Shown one piece after another: positions 1 through 4,896 of a stretch of DNA of 5,313 bases; within the stretch, counting starts at the first letter, position 1; every line of letters starts with the position of its first letter. Under the pieces are notes generated by a model that did not search any database, was not told where the DNA came from, and was given only the letters and a program-made list of their open reading frames with translations. This DNA comes from Nanobdellota archaeon. Lineage in GTDB: Archaea; Nanobdellota; Nanobdellia; Woesearchaeales; B3-WOES. A program made the position numbers and the translations under genes. The stretch spans positions 1-5,313 of the forward strand of contig JAGLZG010000183.1 of the NCBI GenBank assembly GCA_023131705.1, in the 5' to 3' direction.

Positions 1-681
1 TATATCAAATTCAGGGGCTTCCAGATATGGATATGCTTCTGCATCATTTGCAATATTAACACCGCAGTCAAGCAAGACCCTGCTTTCCGGTGTCTGCAAA
101 AACAAACAGCTTCTTCCAACCTGTCTCCCACCGCCTAAAAAGCTTATCCTGATCCATTCCTTCTTTTTCCCGCTCACCCATCCATCATATATCCTATGAC
201 CTATCTTATCCAGGAATTTTCTCCTATAATCAGAATTTTGATAGAGAACAGCCCTTGTATTTTCAATCAGTTTTGACTTTATTGCAGGCGTTCTTCTTAT
301 TAAAGGCACATAAAGGGTTTTTTCCCTTATCTCCCTTAAAACAGCCCCCTGCTTTCCTATTGCAAGGCCCGGCTTTTCCGCTTCTATTATGACCATGCTT
401 CTCTGCGAGTCAAATATTATATTTGAAGAACCAGCCTCTTTGGGCAAAATCTTCTTAATCTCTTTTTCCGCCTCTTCTAAGTCCATTGAGATGCTTGGGT
501 CTGGTCTTAGCTCTACTCTTTTCTTTATAGCATCAACTACCTCTCTTATCAGCCCGTTGTTGTTAAGGAAAAAATCCCTGTCCTTTGTATATAGAACTAT
601 ATTTGCCCCTTCAAAACAAGCATCTGATATTTTTTCTTTTGGTAGATGCTTTAAAACTTCATTAATAATGTTTTCTGCCAT
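1..681 (-). CDS. aCPSF1 (archaeal CPSF73-like termination ribonuclease), N-terminal part
   Basis: The 227 codons from ATG at 681 to the window edge are open without a frameshift, and the 3' end is cut off. The family is a beta-CASP metallo-beta-lactamase ribonuclease that cleaves nascent RNA 3' ends in U-rich tracts and acts as the general archaeal transcription terminator. Visible domains are a first KH-like region at about residues 1-70, a second KH domain at about 71-145 with a GKQG loop at 109-112, and the start of the metallo-beta-lactamase fold from about 176 (FLGGGRQVGRS at 181-191, then LLDCGVN and AYPYLEAPEF), all very typical of aCPSF1. The zinc-binding HxHxDH motif and the beta-CASP domain would lie outside the window; full-length members are roughly 630-650 residues. 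It follows psmB on the same strand after 41 bases. No clear ribosome binding site precedes the ATG, so a short-leader or leaderless message is possible. The family assignment is firm; catalytic integrity cannot be judged here. Confidence 0.95.
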   Translation of the reverse strand, partial: MAENIINEVLKHLPKEKISDACFEGANIVLYTKDRDFFLNNNGLIREVVDAIKKRVELRPDPSISMDLEEAEKEIKKILPKEAGSSNIIFDSQRSMVIIEAEKPGLAIGKQGAVLREIREKTLYVPLIRRTPAIKSKLIENTRAVLYQNSDYRRKFLDKIGHRIYDGWVSGKKKEWIRISFLGGGRQVGRSCLFLQTPESRVLLDCGVNIANDAEAYPYLEAPEFDI

Positions 682-710
682 TTTAAAAATAGGTTATTTA
701 CTTTTTATTA

Positions 711-722
711 GAAAATATATAC
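711..722 (-). promoter_or_regulatory. weak TATA-like element before aCPSF1
   Basis: On the minus strand the 41-base psmB-aCPSF1 gap begins with GTATATATTTTC. This TATA-like element is centred about 36 bases before the aCPSF1 ATG. A start about 25 bases downstream would give a leader of roughly 10 bases, which fits the missing ribosome binding site. In such AT-rich DNA the match may be chance, and read-through from psmB is equally plausible. Confidence 0.3.
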
Positions 723-1364
723 TTATGCAGATATTGTTGTGTCAATCTCTCTTTCTAAAACCTTTTTAAACCCTTCCTTGGTTATTGTAACAACATCATA
801 GCCAGAGCCGGATGCTGAATCTCTTTGAAGAGCAGCATTTAAAGATTTTACAGCAAGTTTTACTCCTTCTTCGATAGTTATTCCTTTTTTATATAGTGTT
901 TCAAGAACACCATAAGCTGTTGTACTTCCAGAGCCGCTTGAAACATAATCTTCACACTCTGTTATGGAGCCATCAACAAAAAGATCATAAAGGTGAAATC
1001 CAAACATGTCCTTCCCCCCCATTATAAACTGGCTTATTCCGGGAATCATTGACATTTTTCTTATATTCTCATAAACCATCCTTGCTGTAAGGTTTGCTGC
1101 CTCTTTTACAATAGTGGCTTTTCCTGTCCTTATCCTTTTTAATCTTATTTCAGACTGAATTAATTTGATTATTAATTGCGCATCTGAAACAGTCCCAGCA
1201 ATTGTAACAGCAATATCATCTGTTATACTGTGTATTTTTTGCGCTTTTTTATCTGCTATAATATTCCCCATAGTCGCTCTTCTATCTGCAGCAAGCACAA
1301 TACCATCCTTGCACACCATACCAATTGTTGTTGTACCGGTTTTCAATACGTTTTTATTATCCAT
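723..1364 (-). CDS. psmB: 20S proteasome beta subunit
   Basis: This is the catalytic beta subunit of the archaeal 20S proteasome, an N-terminal-threonine peptidase that forms the two inner rings of the cytoplasmic particle. From ATG at 1364 the product has 213 residues and a 10-residue propeptide, MDNKNVLKTG, which is expected to be cut off autocatalytically before TTTIG to expose Thr1. In mature numbering Thr1, Asp17 (in LAADRRAT) and Lys33 (in KKAQK) are all present. So are the SGSGS stretch holding the Ser129 equivalent and the RDSAS motif giving the Asp166/Ser169 pair, so the enzyme looks active. An in-frame GTG at 1379 would add five residues, but it lies inside the AGGTGAT ribosome binding site, so I chose the ATG. 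A good promoter lies upstream, and aCPSF1 follows on the same strand. No alpha subunit is in the window; in relatives it often lies near SBDS, which would be off the right edge. Confidence 0.96.
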   Translation of the reverse strand: MDNKNVLKTGTTTIGMVCKDGIVLAADRRATMGNIIADKKAQKIHSITDDIAVTIAGTVSDAQLIIKLIQSEIRLKRIRTGKATIVKEAANLTARMVYENIRKMSMIPGISQFIMGGKDMFGFHLYDLFVDGSITECEDYVSSGSGSTTAYGVLETLYKKGITIEEGVKLAVKSLNAALQRDSASGSGYDVVTITKEGFKKVLEREIDTTISA

Positions 1365-1375
1365 CTTAGAATTAA

Positions 1376-1381
1376 TCACCT
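1376..1381 (-). promoter_or_regulatory. ribosome binding site of psmB (decides the start)
   Basis: AGGTGA, followed by TT, matches the archaeal 16S rRNA anti-Shine-Dalgarno complement. It covers the upstream GTG at 1379 and lies 11 bases before the ATG at 1364, which favours the ATG as the start of psmB. Confidence 0.7.
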
Positions 1382-1414
1382 AAGAACTTTATATGGGTAA
1401 TGAGTTAGAGGAGG

Positions 1415-1429
1415 TATATAAATGTTTCG
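1415..1429 (-). promoter_or_regulatory. archaeal BRE/TATA promoter of psmB
   Basis: On the minus strand CGAAACA (1429-1423) is followed by TTTATATA (1422-1415), close to the ideal archaeal BRE plus TATA box. Transcription would be expected to start about 25 bases downstream, near 1393, leaving a leader of about 28 bases that includes the AGGTGA site. This makes psmB-aCPSF1 a transcription unit separate from the exosome operon. The TATA core also reads TATATAAA on the plus strand, so it could in principle serve divergent transcription, but the BRE-like bases favour the minus direction. Confidence 0.75.
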
Positions 1430-1440
1430 ATTTTGGGTTG

Positions 1441-1492
1441 TGTTGCGAGAGAGGTATATTTTCAGGAGTGTTGCGAATCGGGATATTTTTCA
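1441..1492. repeat. degenerate tandem repeat, period 28
   Basis: TGTTGCGA occurs at 1441-1448 and again at 1469-1476. Each copy is followed at the same distance by a GG plus AT-rich stretch ending in TTTTCA (1455-1464 and 1483-1492). About 17 of 28 positions agree between the two units. It lies between the psmB promoter and the structured stretch before the plus-strand genes. It could be two copies of a protein-binding site or a decayed duplication. No function can be assigned. Confidence 0.4.
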
Positions 1493-1494
1493 CA

Positions 1495-1587
1495 ATCATA
1501 AAAAACTGATAGCGTGAGCTTATGATGTTACCTTAAAAGGTGCGTGAGTAAGTCGGACTTGCTTACAGGTAGGCTCTTTATTTTTTT
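1495..1587 (+). other. intergenic hairpin cluster ending in an oligo-T tract (possible small RNA or leader)
   Basis: The 231 bases between psmB and the first plus-strand gene hold no credible ORF. Three potential plus-strand hairpins follow one another. ATCATAA (1495-1501) pairs with TTATGAT (1520-1526), enclosing an inner GC-GTGA-GC with a GNRA-type tetraloop. ACCT (1530-1533) pairs with AGGT (1538-1541). GTAAGT (1548-1553) pairs with ACTTGC (1557-1562) around a CGG loop. GCGTGAG occurs twice, at 1512-1518 and 1542-1548. An oligo-T tract (CTTTATTTTTTT) ends at 1587, 23 bases before the next start codon. It may be the terminator of a short RNA, or a TATA-like element giving the first small gene a near-leaderless transcript. 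I recognise no known riboswitch, C/D or H/ACA RNA. Confidence 0.4.
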
Positions 1588-1610
1588 AGCATAAGCTATG
1601 GGGCGAAAAG

Positions 1611-1820
1611 ATGAAAAAGAAAGATTTAAATAAAGTAGAATACAAAAAATTAAATATGAACAAACTTCAAAAATTAACATTTGTTTTGTTTATATTATCA
1701 TATATTGCTGGTTATTACTTAATATTTATCGAAAAAAATAAATATTGGGGGATACTTGCATTATATATCTCCATCTCAATGTTTTTAATATATGCAATAA
1801 TAAGAAAGAGGAATCAATAG
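1611..1820 (+). CDS. small two-helix membrane protein, unknown function
   Basis: I do not recognise this 69-residue product. It has a very basic N-terminus (MKKKDLNKVEYKKLNMNK, residues 1-18), a hydrophobic helix at about 22-40 (FVLFILSYIAGYYLIFI), a short KNKYW turn, a second helix at about 46-63 (ILALYISISMFLIYAII) and a basic RKRNQ tail. Both ends carry positive charge, which predicts that they lie in the cytoplasm, with a short outside turn. The ATG at 1611 has only a poor GGGG-type site upstream; a second in-frame ATG at 1656 would remove 15 residues. It opens a three-gene plus-strand run, and its TAG stop abuts the ATG of the next gene, so the two are probably translated together. It is markedly AT-rich compared with the flanking conserved genes. 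The reading frame is credible through context and membrane pattern; the function is unknown. Confidence 0.65.
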   Translation: MKKKDLNKVEYKKLNMNKLQKLTFVLFILSYIAGYYLIFIEKNKYWGILALYISISMFLIYAIIRKRNQ

Positions 1821-2096
1821 ATGGCATACTCTATTGTATGGGGTATATTAAGTTTTGTGATAGGATTTCTAGCCACATTTGCATACAAATTCTTAAGTGA
1901 GTATATACCAAATAGAACAACAGGAAGGAGAAGGCAAATAATTGGAAGATGGAATCGTGATGATTGGACATATATTGCCTTAGGAGGATTATTTACTTTT
2001 GCAATTAATCCATGTAGCATAAGCCACGCTATTATGGCTGGTGTTTCGTGGGAAGCAATATTTATAAAGATATATATTATAAAAAAAACACAATAA
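1821..2096 (+). CDS. small membrane protein with basic central loop, unknown function
   Basis: I do not recognise this 91-residue product. A hydrophobic N-terminal helix (about residues 3-24, including SIVWGILSFVIGFLATF) is followed by a strongly basic loop (NRTTGRRRQIIGRWNRDD, 31-48). A second hydrophobic segment follows at about 50-75 (YIALGGLFTFAINPCSI), then a region ending in AIMAGVSWEAIFIK. The basic loop should face the cytoplasm. The ATG at 1821 directly follows the TAG of the preceding gene, with a GAGGA ribosome binding site at 1808-1812, eight bases ahead. The next gene starts 11 bases after its stop. The frame ends just after a run of eight A residues (2081-2088), which could permit slippage into the next frame. 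The glycine- and small-residue-rich second half looks like a packed helical hairpin, but I cannot link it to a named family. Confidence 0.68.
   Translation: MAYSIVWGILSFVIGFLATFAYKFLSEYIPNRTTGRRRQIIGRWNRDDWTYIALGGLFTFAINPCSISHAIMAGVSWEAIFIKIYIIKKTQ
2081..2088 (+). other. A8 run, possible -1 slippage site
   Basis: Eight consecutive A bases sit two codons before the stop of the 1821-2096 gene. In its frame they read A AAA AAA, a slippery arrangement. Moving back one base there would enter the frame that continues through 2108 into the following gene without a stop. No downstream pseudoknot or stimulatory hairpin is obvious, and such runs are common in AT-rich DNA, so this is only a possibility. 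Confidence 0.25.
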
Positions 2097-2107
2097 AGGT
2101 GAGAAAA

Positions 2108-2428
2108 ATGTTATTTAAAAATAAAAAAGGAGCAATAGGGGAAATTGTTGTTTTATTATTAATTATAGGTGCAGTATATGTTATTAGCCATTATCAAGAT
2201 AATGTTATTATTATAGAAAATGGTGTTTGTAGACCTTCAATAGTAAAAACCAAATCTACAGAAATAATATTTATAAACAAAGATTCAGTTAGTTATGATA
2301 TTACCATAAATGGAAATCCTATAAGAATTGAAGCAAACGCAAAAAAACATTTAAAATTTCCAAAAGATTACTCTTCTTTTGAATGTGTACTGTATCCTCA
2401 AATAAAGGGGGAGATAATAATAAAATAA
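2108..2428 (+). CDS. membrane-anchored cupredoxin-like small protein with degenerate copper site
   Basis: The product has 106 residues. I chose ATG 2108 because GGTGA (2098-2102) lies five bases upstream; the frame is open further back, to an ATG at 2048, but that start has no such site. The N-terminus MLFKNKKG is followed by a hydrophobic helix (about residues 10-27), an uncleaved anchor or possibly a pilin-like class III signal (KKG then AIGE). The rest is beta-rich and follows the order of a plastocyanin-like cupredoxin: RPSIVKTKSTEIIFINKD (42-59), then SYDIT, then FECVLYPQIKGEIIIK (91-106), which parallels the family ending of C, two residues, HP, M, KG. Of the usual His, Cys, His, Met ligands only Cys93 remains; the others appear as Tyr63, Tyr96 and Ile99. 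If the fold is right, it probably does not hold a type 1 copper. Cys41 could pair with Cys93. The domain should face outward. The gene call is good, the fold an inference from motif order. Confidence 0.7.
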   Translation: MLFKNKKGAIGEIVVLLLIIGAVYVISHYQDNVIIIENGVCRPSIVKTKSTEIIFINKDSVSYDITINGNPIRIEANAKKHLKFPKDYSSFECVLYPQIKGEIIIK

Positions 2429-2430
2429 AA
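2414..2430 (-). terminator. U-rich terminator candidate after rpoK
   Basis: About 19 bases past the rpoK stop, the minus strand reads TTTTATTTTATTATTAT, the kind of oligo-T-rich tract that ends archaeal transcripts and that aCPSF1 prefers. No stem-loop is needed or seen. The tract overlaps the final codons and stop of the convergent plus-strand gene that ends at 2428. Low-complexity AT content gives some risk of a chance match. No equally good T tract follows the plus-strand gene; only CGTTTTATC at 2442-2450 is seen. Confidence 0.5.
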
Positions 2431-2448
2431 TCTGCACCAAACGTTTTA

Positions 2449-2685
2449 TCACTCTTTGAGTTTAGGCAAAGGTCTTTTAACAGTTATGGGAATCAGCCCT
2501 TCATTGAACTCCATCTTTGCAATCTCTATGGGGTTGTATTTAATCTTTTTAAGCTGACCATCATTTAACTTAATCAATGATGGAGCGCCCATTGATATCT
2601 GCAAACCCCTGCTCCCAATCATTCTTGCTTTTTCATATTTGTTATATTCTCTTATTTCATCTTTTTCTTTTATATCTATGACCAT
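2449..2685 (-). CDS. rpoK: DNA-directed RNA polymerase subunit K (Rpb6-like)
   Basis: This is a small subunit of archaeal RNA polymerase, the homologue of eukaryotic Rpb6 and bacterial omega, which helps assemble and stabilise the largest subunit. The 78 residues carry the family core: YEKARMIGSRGLQISMGAPS (residues 17-36), then NPIEIAKMEFNEGLIPITVK (51-70) and RPLP. The length matches a minimal archaeal RpoK without the acidic Rpb6 extension. The start at 2685 is supported by GAGGT (2699-2695), nine bases upstream, overlapping the rrp42 stop codon. With only 12 bases between the genes, rpoK is surely cotranscribed and probably translationally linked with rrp42. The location is odd: in many archaea rpoK sits with rpoN and ribosomal genes such as rps9 and rpl13, while the slot after rrp42 often holds rpl37Ae and rpoP. 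The identification is firm. Confidence 0.95.
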   Translation of the reverse strand: MVIDIKEKDEIREYNKYEKARMIGSRGLQISMGAPSLIKLNDGQLKKIKYNPIEIAKMEFNEGLIPITVKRPLPKLKE

Positions 2686-2697
2686 TTTGAAACTACC

Positions 2698-3474
2698 TCA
2701 CTTTAAGTATTTCCTTAATTCTTCACACTTTTTTGCAGCTAATTCAACCATCTTGTCAATATCACCTGCTGATAAAGGGGTTGTTCCTCCTTTTTGCATT
2801 GCGCATATTTTACCTTCTTTTGTTATTGCAACTGTCAACCTCGCATCAATAACCTTTTCTTCTTCTGATGTGGGGTCAATTATAAGATAATCTCCGATTT
2901 TGCAGACTGTTACTGCAACAGGCTCTTTTGCGCTTAGAGGAAGCTTATCTTTTGTCGGTTCTTTATAGAGAATCTTGTTATCTTTTATTTTTGGAAGCTG
3001 CGCATCTTTTAAGGCAGCCATTGCAGCCAAGGCAGATGCATCAAACAGGTTTCCATCAACATTAATAGTCACAATATCTATTATAACTATCCATATCTTT
3101 TCTCCTTTTTTTATGCACAGCTTTTTGAAATCGAGAACCTTGCTTTCCCTTATGCCCCTGTCAACAACTCTTGCCAGTTCTATTGCTTCTATCCTTGGAG
3201 GGCCTGATTCAAATTCAGGATTTGAGAGAGGTAATAACTCTGCTCCAACCATTATTGTCCCTTCATCTGGTGAATCAGGATAAGGTTCACCCAGCTCAAG
3301 CTTTATGCCCACTATTAAATCTGTCTCTCCTATCCTGACTCTTGCAGAGCCCTCTGCATTCTTGCTTACTCCTGTTTCAAGGGAAATATCCCTGTATTCA
3401 TCAAGTTTTCTTCTGTCAAATCTTAAACCTTTATTTAAAAAATTGATTATATGCTGTTTTTGATTTTCATACAT
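2698..3474 (-). CDS. rrp42: exosome complex component Rrp42 (RNase PH-like)
   Basis: This is the non-catalytic RNase PH-fold subunit of the archaeal exosome. Family knowledge: three Rrp41-Rrp42 dimers form the hexameric ring, in which Rrp42 lacks its own activity but shapes the active site and RNA path of Rrp41. The 258 residues are a usual length. Typical features are the opening GLRFDRRKLDEYRDI (16-30), the VGIKLELGEPYPDSPDEGT segment (55-73), AIELARVVDRGIRESK (97-112), VDGNLFDASALAAMAAL (139-155) and the closing GGTTPLSAGDIDKM (229-242). The start at 3474 overlaps the end of rrp41 by eight bases and has AGGTGA at 3486-3481, six bases ahead, inside the rrp41 coding end, so translation is likely coupled. 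rpoK follows after 12 bases. Both its neighbours and sequence support the call; no truncation or frameshift is seen. Confidence 0.96.
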   Translation of the reverse strand: MYENQKQHIINFLNKGLRFDRRKLDEYRDISLETGVSKNAEGSARVRIGETDLIVGIKLELGEPYPDSPDEGTIMVGAELLPLSNPEFESGPPRIEAIELARVVDRGIRESKVLDFKKLCIKKGEKIWIVIIDIVTINVDGNLFDASALAAMAALKDAQLPKIKDNKILYKEPTKDKLPLSAKEPVAVTVCKIGDYLIIDPTSEEEKVIDARLTVAITKEGKICAMQKGGTTPLSAGDIDKMVELAAKKCEELRKYLK

Positions 3475-4168
3475 CTTTATTCACCTGCTTGTATTTATCT
3501 TTCAGTGTTTTTTTCTGAATATCATTTATCTTCAAACATGCCTTTTTTCCAATCTCTATCGCCTTTTGCAGATCTTCTTTTTTTATCTCTCCGTCTAACT
3601 GCAATAGAGTAAGTTCGCCTGTCCTTGGCAAAACAGCAATAGGTATGTCAACTGTCCCTTCTATATCTTCTTCCTCTTTGCTTAAGTCAGCAACAGGCTC
3701 ATCATTCACCAGACCGACTGCAATAGAACTTACCATGCTTTTCATCACTAATCCTGCATCTGCAAGAGCAATTGATGCTGCGCATATTCCAGCGCATCTT
3801 GTCCCTGCATCTGTCTGGGGAAGCTCAATAAAAATATCAATAACAGCATTGGGATATTCTTCCAGATTCAGCACAGGCATTAATGCCTTTTCAGTCACCA
3901 TTGATATCTCTCTTGAACGCCTGCTTGAGCCCGGCCTTACCCTGTCTCCAGAGCCGCTAAAGGGCATCATGTTATAGCTGCATCTTAGAATGCCTTTTTG
4001 AGGGTTTTGCAAAAATTTAGGGTATAAATTACGAGGACCATAAACAGCAGCATATGCTATTGTATTTCCAATCTTAAACATGGCAGAACCATCTGCTCTT
4101 GGTATTATCCCTGCTTTTGCCTCAATCTTTCTTGTTTCATCAATCTTTCTTTTATCCGGTCTTGTCAT
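3467..4168 (-). CDS. rrp41: exosome complex catalytic subunit Rrp41 (RNase PH-like)
   Basis: This is the catalytic subunit of the exosome ring, which degrades RNA 3' to 5' using phosphate and can also add tails in the reverse reaction. In the 233 residues the family hallmarks are intact: RADGSAMFKIGNT (24-36), the SSRRSREIS segment with RNA-binding arginines (81-89), LPQTDAGTRCAG with the phosphate-binding GTR (116-127), ASIALADAG (131-139), and VDIPIAV, whose Asp174 corresponds to the catalytic aspartate. The enzyme therefore looks active. The ATG at 4168 overlaps the rrp4 TGA as ATGA, and AGGTGA at 4180-4175 lies six bases ahead, so the start is well supported. The gene overlaps rrp42 by eight bases at its other end. 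It sits in the canonical rrp4-rrp41-rrp42 order. The C-terminal tail (KKTLKDKYKQVNKDV) is charged and short, as in many archaeal members. Confidence 0.97.
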   Translation of the reverse strand: MTRPDKRKIDETRKIEAKAGIIPRADGSAMFKIGNTIAYAAVYGPRNLYPKFLQNPQKGILRCSYNMMPFSGSGDRVRPGSSRRSREISMVTEKALMPVLNLEEYPNAVIDIFIELPQTDAGTRCAGICAASIALADAGLVMKSMVSSIAVGLVNDEPVADLSKEEEDIEGTVDIPIAVLPRTGELTLLQLDGEIKKEDLQKAIEIGKKACLKINDIQKKTLKDKYKQVNKDV

Positions 4169-4878
4169 CTTACTTCACCTACTATCACTTTTTTTCCTGT
4201 GCTTTTTTCTAAAAATGATTTAATCCTTTCTGTTAACCCTGATATATGGGATTCTTTTTCTATCATCTTGACAGCATCTACTGCAATTATCTCATTTTCC
4301 GGCTCTCCATCTATCCATACCAAGCCATTCTGGCCAACAGTTATCCTGCATCCAGTGGCATTTTTAACCATTGAGACCATGCTGCCTTGTTTTCCTATGA
4401 CTCTTGGCACTTTGTTTGTATTAATCTTTATGATCCTGCCCCCGCTTAGTTTGTGCAGACCAGGAGCCTTCATTGTCAAATCTATCAGCTTCTGGCTTGT
4501 AACATTTGTTATTTTTGCAACAATATAATCACCAAAGTTAAAATATTTAGTCAGGTCAGCTGTTTTTTCAATATACTCTGATGTGGCATCCCTGACATTG
4601 AGCATAGCCTGATAAGCAGAGTTTGTTTCAACTCTCCATCCGCTAAAAACAATGTCACATACCTGGCCTATAATTATGTCATCTCTTTTAGGGCTATATT
4701 TTCCAGACAAAGGTATTATCTTCAGAGCCCTTCCATCTACATTAACCATCCCTAATTTTGATGCAACTATAAATTCTTTGTCCCTGTAAGTTCCATTACC
4801 AGGAAGACAGTCCATCCCTTTTGCCAGATTCTCTCCAGGCACAACAATTTCCTTGTCTTTAATTAGTATCTCACTCAT
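4165..4878 (-). CDS. rrp4: exosome complex RNA-binding cap subunit Rrp4
   Basis: This is the cap subunit that sits on the exosome ring and guides RNA into the pore. From ATG 4878 the product has 237 residues. The domains in order are an N-terminal beta region with IVVPGENLAKG and GTYRD (about 1-58), an S1 domain (about 62-140, including DIIIGQVCDIVFSGWRVE), and a KH domain (about 145-212) whose GKQG loop is at 162-165 in VIGKQGSM. This order is that of Rrp4 rather than Csl4, which has no KH domain. Alternative starts are GTG 4890 and ATG 4887. I prefer ATG 4878 because the GGAGTGAT site lies seven bases before it and overlaps the two upstream codons, and because MSEILIKDKEIVVPGE resembles the usual family start. 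It overlaps rrp41 by four bases (ATGA), and SBDS ends 18 bases upstream of the chosen ATG. Identity is firm; the start is fairly sure. Confidence 0.95.
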   Translation of the reverse strand: MSEILIKDKEIVVPGENLAKGMDCLPGNGTYRDKEFIVASKLGMVNVDGRALKIIPLSGKYSPKRDDIIIGQVCDIVFSGWRVETNSAYQAMLNVRDATSEYIEKTADLTKYFNFGDYIVAKITNVTSQKLIDLTMKAPGLHKLSGGRIIKINTNKVPRVIGKQGSMVSMVKNATGCRITVGQNGLVWIDGEPENEIIAVDAVKMIEKESHISGLTERIKSFLEKSTGKKVIVGEVR

Positions 4879-4885
4879 TTTTATC

Positions 4886-4893
4886 ATCACTCC
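4886..4893 (-). promoter_or_regulatory. ribosome binding site of rrp4 (decides the start)
   Basis: GGAGTGAT on the minus strand is a near match to the archaeal GGAGGTGAT complement and lies seven bases before ATG 4878. It covers GTG 4890 and touches ATG 4887, so it argues against both as starts of rrp4. Confidence 0.55.
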
Positions 4894-4896
4894 ATT

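Noticed and set aside
389..769. A 126-codon plus-strand frame opposite the aCPSF1 start and the psmB end
   Set aside because: The minus strand here encodes an unambiguous KH-domain region of aCPSF1 and the psmB C-terminus; the plus frame is a shadow.
1506..1567. C/D box or H/ACA guide RNA (CTGA at 1506-1509, ATGATGT at 1522-1528, ACA at 1565-1567)
   Set aside because: The boxes are in the wrong order for a C/D RNA and the C box is imperfect; no proper pseudouridylation pocket precedes the ACA.
1814..2020. A 68-codon minus-strand open frame opposite the second island gene
   Set aside because: It lies fully antisense to a gene with a ribosome binding site and operon spacing, and its product has no recognisable pattern beyond a hydrophobic stretch mirrored from the real membrane gene.
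1587..2024. Exact 10-base direct repeat TAGCATAAGC at 1587-1596 and 2015-2024, considered as an attachment site or duplication
   Set aside because: About a dozen exact 10-base repeat pairs are expected by chance in 5.3 kb, the second copy lies inside coding sequence, and it does not bound the island.
2015..2039. Hairpin AGCCA/TGGCT inside the second island gene
   Set aside because: A five-base stem within coding sequence is expected by chance and is too far from the A8 run, and on its upstream side, to stimulate frameshifting.
1440..2440. Island as an insertion sequence or integrated element
   Set aside because: No transposase or integrase, no terminal inverted repeats and no target-site duplication could be found at its edges; only its composition and strand suggest foreign origin.
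2975..3977. Long plus-strand open frames opposite rrp42 and rrp41
   Set aside because: They are antisense shadows of strongly conserved genes; their translations are serine- and isoleucine-rich with no family motif.
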